Assembly: GCA_013365365.1 (NCBI GenBank)
Contig: JABVXU010000736.1
Coordinates: 1-23,302 of the forward strand
Origin: Cruorifilaria tuberocauda
Taxonomy: Eukaryota > Nematoda > Chromadorea > Rhabditida > Onchocercidae
Length of the DNA: 23,302 nucleotides
Direction: 5' to 3'
Of this stretch, positions 8,756 through 19,847 are shown in pieces. The position numbers were made by a program, and so were the translations under genes. The notes under the pieces were generated by a model. That model ran no database searches, was not told the origin of the DNA, and saw nothing but the letters and a program-made list of their open reading frames with translations. Numbering within the stretch: position 1 is the first letter of the stretch; the number at the start of each line of letters is the position of its first letter.

Positions 8756-11405
8756 AGGATGGGAAAAAATTTCGATGATCATTTTTTGTAATTTCAAAAT
8801 TGTCATGTCACAATTCTGAACCTATAAAGTGTCATAATTATTTGTCATTAATGATGGATAGCTTAATAGGACAGAGATGTCAGAGAATTATTTGTTATTT
8901 TTTAGAATTATTTGATGACAAATAAGAAGTTTGTTTGCAATGGAAGAAAAATAATTTTAAAAAAATGAAATGAAAAAGAAGTTTCAAGATGAATGAGTAA
9001 TTAAGCTCACGTATGATAATGAAATATTCGTGTAATTAGAAAGCAATAATTGATTTGATAATGAATTTTTTTTTTAAATTATAATTTTACTTTAAAAAGT
9101 TCAAAATTGATGAGCTCTGAAAAGTTTTATCATTTATCTTCTTCAAATTCTTTTTCATGAAATTTCCCGAAGTCACAGTTTTATTTATTTGAAAAAACTT
9201 GAGAAATGATTGAATTGTATCACTAACTGTTAACAGTTTCAATCATTCTGTTTTCACGCGATAAAAAAGTTCTAAATTTCCAGAGATGATATCAGATTTC
9301 TGTCTGAATTGTGCAATGGTGGAATTATTTCGATTAAAATGATCGAAGTATTAGAGGATTGAAAGTTCGAGAGATCAAAGTACCAATGGATCGATGACTG
9401 AATGAATGAAATTCACCGTTTACTTGATCGAAATTGATATGAATTGTAATCGAGAATTGAATAATCCATGAAAAAATGATTGAAGAAAAAATTTAGCACT
9501 GATAAGGAGCAGCACGATAAGACATCAACAACAGTAAAAGAAAAGGAGAAAGAAAGAGTAAGAGAAAAAAAGAAGAGAGAAAATATGAGCATGAAATGCT
9601 TATGAAAAGTTGCTTTTAATAAGCATTTTATACCCATTTTGAAATGTATAAATTATTTTTGCTCCTTTTCTTTTCCGAGAGTTTTCCTCTTCCTGCAAGC
9701 TATTCATCGATGGATGAATCATTCATTTATAAATCAATTGAAATTGATAAAAAGTAAATACAACGAAGCTAACAGACAACAAAGGTTAAAAACACAATAA
9801 TGGTAGGAATGTTTCTTTTTTTTTTAGAAAATGCTTCCCATTTTCTTTGCGCCAATTTGCCGTCGCGAAGTTTTTTTTAAATCGAATCCAAAGTTTATAA
9901 ATCAATATGAAAAATCGCTTCAATTCAAAGTTTATGTAAATAAATCGAGAAAAAGCTAATTTCAAAATTTCACATTCAATCGAAATCTAATCTTGAAATC
10001 AGAATGATTGATATGAAAATTGTTCAGTTAACTCTTTTTTTATTCAATTAATAGTTTATGAATGGTGGAGCAATTCCTTTTTCCTTTTCAATAAAAAATA
10101 TTTTGAACAAAACAAACAATTGACTTTTAAGCAACTGATAACAACTGATAAGCAGAGATATTAATAAATACTTCCAGTGATATGTTAAAATGTTTTTTTC
10201 TTAATAATAAAGTTGAAGAGCTAAGGAAATTCATTGATTATCCGAAAATCATCAAATTAAATGGAATCAGTAATGCGAAAAAAACTGTAACTGGTAGTTT
10301 TCCAGTATATCCTATTTTAGGAAATCGTAATGTCTAGGAAACTGCGATATATTCTTAGCCAAGTGACCGATCTGTCTGGTATTTGGTGATGTGCCAAACG
10401 ACCGAATAAACTCTTGAATTAAAAAAAAATATCATATTTGGGTTTTAGTGTATCTCTTCCCGCCCTCTCTTAATTTCCTTCGGTTTAAATTATTATCAAA
10501 AAATTCGTGATGGTTGCAGCTCGCTATCAAAAGATAGTAATTATAAAAATCTTTCAAATTACTGTAACTCTCAGATTTTGAGGAGATATCTAAAAATGGA
10601 ATTTTACAACTTTATTGCTTTCGAAAATCTTAGAATGATCATCAAATCCTCTTACCTGCGTATTCGAAATTCAAAACTTAATGATATAATAGAAAAGGAT
10701 TGGAAAAAGTACCAACAGCAGGTATTTCAATGAAATCTAAGAATAACAAGTTTGACATTTTTGACAAACAATTAAACAGCCATTTTTTTCGAATTTTATT
10801 TTGAAGTAAGGAAAATGAGAAAAAAAAGAAATAAATAGAATGTAACGAATTATTTGTTACAATTTCACAGATATAATTCTGTTTTAGATTTATTTTTTCC
10901 TAGGATGGCTTGCAAGAATTGGAAGAAAAGGAAACGAGAAATTCTCTCTCGGAGAATGGATTTTGTAGAATTTGAGGAAAGGAAACGATTATTGCAATAC
11001 TTTTCAGGAACCTTATTTTAATATCATGCTAATGGGTCACTGTATTATCAATAGAGATTGACCTTTTACAGAAGAACCGTAATGAGTGAGTGCTATAGGA
11101 TGGATTTCGAAAGAACATAATCATTTCAAACAAATGTTTTTGTGAAATTGCATACGGATTTCTGGATTGGTAGGCTTCTCAGAAATTTACACACACGCAG
11201 AATCAGTGAGAAAGAGAAGAATGGAAGTAAACTGAATTCTAATTTAGTATAAAATTTAATTTTATATAGCAGTCGAATACTGAACAGATTGTTTGTACAA
11301 TTGCGCTTTGCTCGATTTCTTCTATGAATTTCAATATCATTTTGAAATTTGATGGGAACCAGTAGAAAGACTTGATCCGTTGAATCATCAAATACTGAGG
11401 AAAGA
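8756..11405. other. Upstream region of gene A, no supported gene
   Basis: Holds three ACTGATAA sites (9498, 10134, 10144), a purine-rich tract at about 9530-9586 and a G+C-richer patch at 10300-10460. At 10905 an ATG lies one base after a strong acceptor (TTTTTTCCTAG) and opens 38 plus-strand codons rich in Lys, Arg and Glu, but a second frame of the same DNA looks equally coding and I cannot extend either. A strong minus-strand donor (CAG/GTAAGA) ends near 10669 without a matching exon. Confidence 0.4.
10132..10151. repeat. Tandem CAACTGATAA, two copies
   Basis: Two perfect 10-nt copies, each containing an extended GATA-factor site (ACTGATAA). They lie about 1.4 kb upstream of the gene A start. 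Confidence 0.9.
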
Positions 11406-11455
11406 ATGACTCAAACGAGCAATATATCCGGACATCAGGAATGTTCAGGAAGAAG
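11406..11455 (+). CDS. Possible isolated first exon (plus strand)
   Basis: ATG at 11406 opens MTQTSNISGHQECSGR and ends with AG before the donor AAG/GTAAGA. The amino-acid choice is protein-like and the donor is strong. No phase-2 partner exon could be found downstream, and an overlapping frame is also open, so this is a weak candidate. Confidence 0.2.
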
Positions 11456-11855
11456 GTAAGAGGAAAGACTGAGAAGTATAAATTGATTAAGCACAAAAAC
11501 GACATCTCAAAAAATTCTCAAAATTCCATCTCAGAAAGGCTGGAGGAACTTACAACCCAATTTTTGGAATTTCATGAAAACTTCGGGTAATAAAACGCCG
11601 CAATATCTGCGAATTGAATTTCAGCTAAATTAAAAGTATATGGCATTTCGATTATCTTCGAGTATTATTGCAATATTGAAAGAATTGAAATTATCATTGG
11701 AATTGAGTAATTGATTACATTAGAAATTTTAACGAATAATATCTCTTTGTTTGCAAAAATTTTGCAAGCATGATCGATGCTGCAAACATAGAAAGAGTAA
11801 AAAAGAGAAAAGATTTTAAAAATAATGAAGAAAGAAAAATCGAAATTTAATTGTT

Positions 11856-11910
11856 AACAATGATAATAATAATATTATAGTAATAACAATAGCAATAATC
11901 ATTATAATAT
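11856..11910. repeat. AAT-type trinucleotide tract
   Basis: A run of ATA/AAT/ACA triplets with interruptions: low-complexity sequence in the opposite orientation to the 5825 tract. Confidence 0.75.
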
Positions 11911-12714
11911 CCTTCTAGGATTTCAAATTGATTGAAAAGTAAACAAAAATGGTGATCAATTTTCCATGTGGTAGGATGTTATTGGCTTATTTTCCTTATC
12001 ATATCAAAGTTATCTTCTCTTATCAACAAATTTTATGTACTGTCACTTATCATTAGCAATTCCTTCATTCGGTCCCAAAAGTTCGATTGTTTCCTCGAGT
12101 TAAGAATCATGGAATCAAATTTTTAAAAAACTTTTTCCCAAATTTATTATCTAAAAATATTCCTCATCAAATTTGCTGCCATTAATAATAAAATGTTAAA
12201 ACTATTTTCCAACATACTTTTATGAAATTACAAAGGAATTATCGATTGCACCAGAAATATAAGTAAATTTTTAAAATTATACTTCTGTTAATACAAATAT
12301 TCCTTACGTTATTTAATTGAAAACTTATCTTTTAAAATGAATTATTGAAGTTTTGAATGAAACCACTATCGAAAAAATAGAAAAATATTTACTATGAAAC
12401 GGAGCAATTAGTAACCGAAAGCAATTTATAATAAAAAAAGTTTCGTCTTTTGAAACACGAAAATTATTTTAATGCTAAAAGTCATTGTCATAATAACTGA
12501 GAAAAAAAATTTACGATCACGGAATTGAAAATTTTAATAGAATTAAAATATTGAGAATATTTTATCAAAGGATATTCCTTCGAGAACTAATTCTTGCAAT
12601 TTACCTGCTATTATCAAAATTTCAAATATTTCAGCATTTTTTCCTGCTGCACAATTTACAGTATTTTCCAGTATTTCTACAGTTTGACATCTCAAAATGA
12701 TACATTTTAGTAAT

Positions 12715-12750
12715 GATAAGATAAAGTAAGATAAGATAAAGTAAAGATAA
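12715..12750. repeat. 15-nt tandem duplication GATAAGATAAAGTAA
   Basis: Two perfect copies (12715-12729, 12730-12744), followed by AGATAA. The unit itself contains AGATAA GATA-type sites. Confidence 0.9.
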
Positions 12751-12969
12751 TTTTAGTGGTGCATAAGAATTTCAATTTTAATTTCTGCCATTAACACACT
12801 TCAATAAACACGAGAAAAAAGAAATAAAGCAATCAATTAATACTTTTTTAATGATTTGAGAATTTTTCGAAATTTCCTGCACCACTGAGAAATTGGAAGG
12901 ATGAAAAGAAGACGAAGAATGAGTGGATCGAATGGATTTACAGAAGAAGGATTACGATTTGATTTTTAC

Positions 12970-13043
12970 CTGAGCAAAATAATCATCAGTGGGAAGGAAT
13001 TCTGTCCTCTTTCCCAATTTTTCTTCCTTCAAATGAAAGTAAG
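12970..13043 (-). CDS. Possible exon (minus strand, 24 codons)
   Basis: The acceptor AATTAACAG precedes 13043 and the donor CAG/GTAAAA follows 12970. The frame needs two bases to complete its first codon and ends in phase 0. It reads through KEEKLGKRTEFLPTDDYFAQ, a protein-like composition richer in G+C than its flanks. It cannot join directly to gene A exon 1, which needs a preceding phase-1 end. The plus strand across 12901-13038 is also open for 46 codons from an ATG, so one of the two readings must be chance. Confidence 0.25.
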
Positions 13044-14381
13044 CTGTTAATTGCAATATTAATAGATTGTGAAAAAAATTTGACGATTTCATTCATTCAG
13101 AACGTAATAATTATGGGTTTTCCTGATTCATATTTGCCGTAAAAATTGTTGATTGAAAAAAAAGAATTATTATGAATTTAAAATATTTCACAGTTGATTT
13201 AGTAAGCAAAATCAAAATATGGCTGAGGTGAGATTGGAGAAAAAAGAATTTGATCAGCGAAATTCTAAAGTCATTTTGAAATGTCGGATAAATGGAATTA
13301 GAAGAAAGAACTTGAAAAGAAAAAAAAACATTTAACATTCATTTGCATTCTAAGGTCATTTCCGGCTCAATAGTATACCTTAAGAAATATAATTTTTCTT
13401 CCTAATCCTTATGTTTTTAATATTTAAACTTCTCTAGAGGGAAAAACTTTTTGTATTTTTCAGTTTTGAATTCAATAAGTTATCAAAGATTTATATTCAA
13501 TCCTTATTTACTTGAAATGAATCTATTTTGTTGTTATAAAGAATCCATTTACTCGAATCTTTCTTCGGTGAATTTTCTGGAAAAATAATTATTAAAAGAA
13601 AAATCTGTTTTGTAATTTTGTACAAAAATAAAAGTTATTTATTCTAAAATTTTTTAAATTAATATATTTAATATTATGATATCGATTGTTCAAAAAGTTA
13701 ATTATTTAATTTGAAAGAGAGAATAAGAGAGAAATTCATTCACTTAGCGTTATAATTAAATAATAGAGTAATAATCAAAAAACATTAACACTAGAGGTGA
13801 AACATATCGTAATTGAAATTGGAGGTGAGTAATATGAATTTAACTGGAGCTAACCTCACTTCCACACATTCATCAATGAACAGGTTCAAAGTGATACTTT
13901 TGAAAAAAGCAGTATGAATAATTTACTCGTGTTATTATTTAAAGTACAAAAGTACAGAATGTGAACGGAATAGAACATTTGATTTTTGTGATGTAATTTC
14001 ATCCATTAGCAAAATCGATATCAAATCGAAATTTAATCATAGCGAAAATTGAAATCCGAATTGCAGAAATTAGTGAGAGTGACTTTAATATAAAACATTT
14101 GGAAGCCCAATGATATCAAATAAAGTTTTTAATCAGAAAAATGTATCGATCAGTAAATGATCAGTGATTATCTTCTATGTCTTTCAATTTCAGTCATATC
14201 TTCATCAAACATATTAGAAAAGATGTAGAAAGAAAAGAGAAATTAAATTTGACAGATTTCAAAAATCATATTTTTTATCTAAAAACAAAATTGATAATTA
14301 ATACCATTAATGAATCATTTTGACTAAAAGTATTACGGTTTTAAACTGTCACATTCTTCTCACAGTTTAATTTAGTGTTAA

Positions 14382-14657
14382 ACGATCTTTGATTATTTCA
14401 CTCTTTCCGTACAAGTGTATTCGTTATCCGGAAGCGTTATCCATAACGGCTCTTTAATTACTGCAACATTTCTTCTATGCTATTATAAGTATTCCCGAAG
14501 GTCTACAGAATACTTGAAATGGATTGGTGAATATGGGAGGAAAACCGGTGGGAGGTATGAAGCGTCAGCTTCATCTTGTGCTATTAAATTAGCATTAGGT
14601 ACATATGTGTATTATAAGCAATGTAAAGCACAACATGAAACAAATGCTTTGTTCTGA
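14382..14657 (+). CDS. Open reading frame of unknown status, possible terminal exon
   Basis: A plus-strand frame open from 14382 to a TGA at 14655-14657. From about 14490 it has varied codons and G+C above the flanks, including KWIGEYGRKTGGRYEASASS. There is no in-frame ATG at its beginning (only GTG at 14415), so it would have to be an internal or last exon; candidate acceptors at 14415, 14490 and 14511 are mediocre. I do not recognise the peptide. It could be a decayed gene fragment. Confidence 0.25.
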   Translation, partial: TIFDYFTLSVQVYSLSGSVIHNGSLITATFLLCYYKYSRRSTEYLKWIGEYGRKTGGRYEASASSCAIKLALGTYVYYKQCKAQHETNALF

Positions 14658-14659
14658 AG

Positions 14660-17372
14660 TTCAATCAAATGGTTCTAATATCATAAGCTCTCAATCACCA
14701 ATCCATCTCCATCTTCACTGATCCAGTTCACATCCTCTCAGTCAGTTATTGATTTAGTTTTAAGTTTTAAAAAGATGCCTACCGATGTTTCAAAAGTATT
14801 AAAATTGAAACAATTCAAGCTTTACCTTCATCTAAAATCTAATAATTCTAATAATCGTTGCAAAAATCATCAAAAAAAAGTGCGATTAAATTTTGTCAAC
14901 AATCCATTCGGTAAGATTGCAATCAACAGATGGCAGATATAATTGTAAGGAAAAAAGAAAAATAGAGTGGTTTGTCACAGACAATTATTTCAAGTATAAA
15001 TAAAATAAATTAAAAAAAAAAATTTTAATTGGACTGAACTGAATTGAGAAGGAAGCGATTATGCATTGATCTATCGTTTCTGATTTTCATTCAGGTAATT
15101 CAGTTCAATCTAATTTTATTTCATTCATTTTGATTCATTCCAATTTTGCTTCATTTATTTCAATTTAATATCGATTAATTTTATTTTATCAATATATAAC
15201 TGAATAATTTAATAGAAGTTGATAAAACAAACCATTCATTCCATGTCGTAATTCAATTTTAATCTTCATAGTTGTTTCTTTATCAAAATTCTAAATATCT
15301 AAGTTCATAGTTGAAATACGTTCAAAAACCAACATATGACGTATATGACGTACGGAGTTCATTTTACGTTATCGAATAACCGCAAATTTTCTGTTGTTTT
15401 TGAAAAGTGTTTCCACCTTTATTTGTCTTGTATTACATTACTTATTACATAAACATATGTCTACTAACTTTTTGTATCCTTATTTCTCATCATCTAACTT
15501 AAAAGAAAGTAACGTATAACTTAATTTGTCATGCTGACGTAACGTTACTGTAACATTAAACGTAATGTGTGGGCTCCATGAAACGTAATTTTTCTTTTGA
15601 CATGACATGGTTTGCTGTTCTAATCGATCATCTTTGCCAAGCAAATAGGAAAAAGAGCTGGAACGAAAAAAATTTAATTATTTAAAATTTTAGTCGAAAC
15701 TTAAATGTAAAAGATAAAATTTGGAAAATTTTGTGGAGAATAATCTTAGCAATTATTATTATATAATTCATTTTGGAATAAATTAGATTTAACAGTTTCC
15801 ATTTGAATATTATGGATACTTTTAAACTTTATTTATTTAATTGAAATGAACCTTAACTTTCCGTTACTTAAAGAACAGTAATGGATACGATCATTCAATA
15901 ATTCTGCAACAGAGATGCGAATAAAAAATAAAAAGGTATGAAAGTATTGTTGGCGGTAATGTCAGTTGAGGCGGTATTATCATAGTTCCCTTTTCCACTC
16001 TTCTTAATATGGCAAGTTTATTTCTCAAATTTTATGGCAAAAAAAATTTTTTTCAAAATGTCAAAATATTGAAAATTTTCGTTATGCTTCTGATATTGCT
16101 TATTATGAAAGTTTGACAAATGTAAATTAGTTCAAAATGATTCATCCGTGAAATCTTCTTTCTCTTAAACTTTTTATTCCTGTATAATTCGTGATAAAGG
16201 TTGATATTAATTCATCCTGTTTCTTGGCCTTCACCTCGCTAATTTACATCTCGATGATAGAAGTCGGGAAATACATACTAAAATAAAATGAGGAAAAGAA
16301 AAAATGAATATGAATGGACCAGTGAATTGAATGAATCATGTAACGGATATATGTATGCACGTGTTATTATCACTATTCCTCCATTACTATTATCACTTAT
16401 CTAATTAATCAGATAATTGGATCGAAACTTTGAAAATGAAATGAAGTTGGAATTGGTGTTTTCCTCAATGATCTCTATAGAAGATTACCTTGAATGTGTG
16501 TGAGTGTATTTAACTAAGCTTAATTATATGTTATTATTAAATCAGAATTTCTCAAAAAATTATTAGCATTAGTTGCTATTATCCAAGTAATGAAGTGATG
16601 CTTTATTTTGTTTCTTGAATTACCAATTGAAAAAAATTGTAAGCTGTGATATTGATAGGAGCAAACTTCTTACTAATTAATCACAGCATTTATATGAATT
16701 TCATTATCAAAAACAGTGTGAATCATTGAACAATCTCATCAGAAAGTTGAAAGCACGTTCTTCTTTCTAATTTTCTCTAAGGAAAATAACGTTCAGTGAT
16801 AAGTTTGTTACGTATTCTTATCAATTGAAATAATAAATTTTGATTTAAAAACTATTAAGTAACTCATCTAACATAATTTCTATCATAATTTGATGTTATG
16901 TCAAAACCTAAAAAGAAATAAAATTCATTTTCAGCTTCGCATTTAATCATTTCTCTCATCAAAGAGTATTACATTAGCAAAAAAAGAAAAGACGATATCT
17001 GGTGCACTGTTCAAAAATGCTAAGAAATTTAATAGTATTAATAGTAACATACAAATATACTTGATAATTCAGAGTTAGAGTAAAAATCAAAACTTAATGA
17101 AGCATATCAAAGCTAAAATTAAATTTCTAAAAATAAAAATTTGAAAAAGTGCAAAAACTTTGCATTCAAACAGTGAAAATGAATAAACCAAAATTGTGCA
17201 ATATTACAAGTTAAATGCATGAATTCGCTTAATTTTTCAATTTAAAAATGCTAAAAGAATGTCGGCTAATAGTGGCTAACAGTATCTTTTACGAGAGGAA
17301 GGAAAAATGAGAAATATAAATTTCGAATTACAATAAATCAAATGACGCTCTTCCTTTTTTTCCTTGATACAG
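14660..17372. other. Intergenic stretch, no supported gene
   Basis: Contains runs of TTCATTT/TTCAATT near 15080-15190 and an ACGT-motif cluster at 15318-15586. A 43-nt minus-strand segment at 16277-16235 has plausible splice sites (TTATTTTAG, GAG/GTGAAG) but no convincing partner. Otherwise plain A+T-rich DNA. Confidence 0.5.
15318..15586. promoter_or_regulatory. Cluster of nine ACGT core motifs
   Basis: ACGT occurs at 15318, 15339, 15348, 15366, 15512, 15537, 15542, 15560 and 15583. Three are in TGACGTA, a half-site of the CRE/ATF type, and GTAACGTTAC (15539-15548) is a 10-bp palindrome. With about 14% each of G and C, fewer than one ACGT would be expected by chance here. This may be a bZIP-bound enhancer between the divergent genes; binding is inference. 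Confidence 0.45.
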
Positions 17373-17426
17373 CTTGATACGACTAGCAATACATACACAT
17401 CTCAAATGCCTCCCCCGTCATTCAAG
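17373..17426 (+). CDS. Possible upstream alternative exon (54 nt)
   Basis: A pyrimidine-rich acceptor (CTTTTTTTCCTTGATACAG) precedes 17373 and the donor AAG/GTAATG follows 17426. The phase-0 reading is LDTTSNTYTSQMPPPSFK, with G+C near 45% in a much poorer region. Its phase-0 end would join in frame to the exon at 21627. The ATG inside (17406) could start a short N-terminus MPPPSFK if this exon is SL trans-spliced. It is separated from gene B by 4.2 kb, so the link is inference. Confidence 0.3.
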
Positions 17427-17429
17427 GTA

Positions 17430-17771
17430 ATGCTTGAATTTTATCGGGCAAACAAAACGAGAATATTGGAAGGATCGAATTTATTTATAACAAATGTTTG
17501 AGCAAATAATACCGTCTCATTTTTTTTGTATTTTTTAATAATCAAATTCGAAGTTATCACTAAATCTTAATTTTGAATAAATTCAGTGAGAACTAAATTG
17601 ACACTTTTCAAAGTATTTTCAATAGTAAACAAATAGTACAGTTTTCTGTTCCGATTATAAATTTTTAAACTGAAATATTTGTCTAATAAATGATTCAGAC
17701 TTACTCTTTATTTATTTGTTTTCATTTGATGAAACTTGAAAATCCCACTTATTGCCCGAAAATTCAAGCAT
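17430..17771. repeat. 342-bp unit bounded by 20-bp inverted repeats
   Basis: The left arm 17430-17451 (ATGCTTGAATTTT, AT, CGGGCAA) and the right arm 17752-17771 are reverse complements over 20 bp, with a 2-nt bulge in the left arm. The 300 bp between them are A+T rich without an open frame. This fits a MITE-like element or a hairpin-forming intronic repeat; no clear target-site duplication is visible. Confidence 0.65.
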
Positions 17772-19601
17772 AGCATGAATTTTTTCTCGTTTGCTATAAT
17801 TACACAATAGCTTTCCGTTGATTTAAGTGAAACAGATTTGATAAGCTGACGATTAATCATATAATGGTATCATTTATGATCGGTGGTAATTTACTTACCT
17901 AACTTGAAATCATATCATTTGTAGGTCTCATCTGATATGAAACTACCCGAATTGATATGTTTATTTTATCAGTTAGAACCACACATTCAACATGTTTACA
18001 GATTCGAATCTTGACTGGAAATTGTATTCCTTCAGTCTTTACGTTTGCATAAAGATCGATTTTGAATAGGAAGATCTTTCAAATTTCAGTTTTCTGCATT
18101 TTTCAAAAAAATTCTGTCAAATTTCTAAATTTTTAGATTTAACAAAATCTAAAATTTGCAATATATTTATACTGATATTGACTAAATTTATGTAATTAAT
18201 TAATGACTATTAACCTAGACTTATTCAATCTTTCTTTATTTTATAATGATATAATCTTTCTCTTACCAGGTTTCTAAAAGCTTCTCATATGTACATGCAT
18301 ATCATTATTAATTAAACCTATTAAATTTACTTATCTTTTAAGTAGCATTTGCACTTAATTATCTCTAACGAAAGAAACATTAATTGCTAATAGTATCAAA
18401 AGTTTTGATTCAATAATCCTAAAAATTTCAACAAATGAAGAAGCGAGAAAACAAACATGACACATAATAATAAAATTTAAAGTAATTATTTTCAATTTTG
18501 ATTAGTCAATTTCCATTTGTCAAGGTAAGGTTTTGCCAACCATATTTTTTGTAATTAAATCTTCTAATTAAAAATTAATAATACTACGAAGACAAACTTT
18601 CAATGTTTACGTAAGTAAACAAGTAAGAAAACGGATAAAACAAATAACATTCACGTGGATATCTAACAAAAATTACGGAAAAGATAATAATTTACCCTGA
18701 AATATAACTTCTCATAAAGTTATCAAAGTAATGCAGAAAAGTAAAGTTAGTGTTTTTTAAAGAAAAAATTTAAGAAAATTACAGAAAAAAGTTCAATACT
18801 TTTTATTTCTTAATCATAATAACTACGATTAGAAAAGAATTATTTAACTTAGTGCTGCTAATTTCATACTCATAATTACTGGGTAATTAATTAGAGATGT
18901 GATACAAATAAATATTCAGTGAATTATTCATTTTTTCTGGAAACGAAACTACATGGCTTATGATTTTTCATGACGTCATTTCAGGATGATAGTTAAAATT
19001 TAGTTTCAACTGTTTAACTTCAAAAATTTATACAAAATTATTTATTACTTCACTTAATCTAGTTACTGCATTGATGAAGATTAACGTGATTGACGTGAAT
19101 TCACCAGAGAATAGAATGCTGAAACCTCCGAATTTTTATGAAAAATCTAGACGTTTGAAAAGCACGTAATAATAAGCGCAATTTATTTTAGGAAGCAGTT
19201 AATTATTTCTATGTTCTACATCAATCATATCAAAATTAAAAATTTTTTAAATGCAAATTTTAATATGATTTATAGTTTGTAACAAATCGGAATTAAAAGA
19301 AAATTCAAAACTTGAAAAAATCAAATCCACAACTAATTTTCAAAATTTCAATAGATCACGTCGATAATATTCGACCGTTAGATGTCCTACATAAAACTTT
19401 ATTATAACAAATTATTTCAAATTAGCAGAAAACAATTCGAGAAAATTACCTGTTCACTTGCTTCTTTGCTTATTGGAAGCAATGTTAGCATATAGTTGCT
19501 ATTTTCACGTTCTTTATTATCACATTATTAATCAGTCTATTAACCTGAAAGCGGAATTATCATTGTAATAAGGAATCCACTTGGGTAACAAATTATTTAA
19601 T
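17772..19601. other. Intergenic stretch with candidate minus-strand exons
   Basis: At 17931-17899 (minus) an acceptor TTTCATATCAG precedes ATGAGACCT and the segment ends TAG/GTAAGT, a perfect donor consensus, so it could be a leader exon with a ten-codon upstream ORF. At 19491-19450 (minus) an ATG opens MLTLLPISKEASEQ before the donor CAG/GTAATT. An ACTGATAA site lies at 17966. No complete gene could be built. Confidence 0.35.
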
Positions 19602-19799
19602 TTATAATTTCAGCCAATTAGTTAGCATCATCATCGGCAAGACAAAGATATTGGATTTTATAATCCAGAAAAGAAAAGGTATGCAGCAGCAGACTAGTAA
19701 CTTCACAAAATAATTGATAAAATAAAATGGGACTGTTATTTGGGATGAAATGAATTTCCGGAAGAGGACGGGGATGATAGGTGTGTTTGATTCTGTCAT
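19602..19799 (-). CDS. Possible small membrane-protein ORF or first exon
   Basis: ATG at 19799 opens 65 codons to a TAA. The first 20 residues (MTESNTPIIPVLFRKFISSQ) are polar to basic; the rest is hydrophobic enough for one or two membrane segments, with a CCC triplet. The ATG lies directly downstream, on the minus strand, of the G+C-richer patch at 19800-19860, which could be its promoter or 5' UTR. Ile/Phe/Leu richness is also what random A+T-rich DNA gives, so evidence is weak. Confidence 0.25.
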   Translation of the reverse strand: MTESNTPIIPVLFRKFISSQITVPFYFINYFVKLLVCCCIPFLFWIIKSNIFVLPMMMLTNWLKL

Positions 19800-19847
19800 C
19801 CCCTGACGACCTATCCTCCTATCACACGCCGTCGAGAGTCATTCTCG
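19770..19847. other. G+C-richer patch with stem-loops
   Basis: GGGGATGA (19770-19777) pairs perfectly with TCATCCCC (19796-19803); GATAGGT (19776-19782) can alternatively pair with ACCTATC (19809-19815); CGAGA (19833-19837) pairs with TCTCG (19843-19847) around a 5-nt loop. The G+C content stands out in this window. It may be a promoter, a 5' UTR or a structured RNA; I do not recognise it. Confidence 0.4.

Noticed and set aside
9283..9317. Plus-strand acceptor followed by an ATG and a CLNC motif
   Set aside because: Eleven codons, donor-like GTGGAA only, no partner; consistent with chance.
9413..9637. 74-codon minus-strand frame
   Set aside because: Phe/Ser/Leu-rich reading of a purine-rich tract; no splice sites or coding composition.
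10904..11021. ATG one base after a strong acceptor, opening MACKNWKKRKREILSRR
   Set aside because: Purine-rich DNA opens two frames at once, both Lys/Glu/Arg-rich; there is no good donor and no partner exon.
11239..11505. 88-codon minus-strand frame
   Set aside because: Random-like hydrophobic composition; the plus-strand reading of the same DNA at 11406 looks better but is itself weak.
13786..13896. Exon-like segments on both strands (plus end GAG/GTGAGT near 13825; minus 13896-13855 ending GAG/GTTAGC)
   Set aside because: Strong donors but poor acceptors and no joinable partners; both strands cannot be normal exons this close together.
19612..19677. Plus-strand segment between TTTCAG and AAG/GTATGC
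   Set aside because: Only one frame is open, and its phase would bring a stop if joined to gene B exon 21627.
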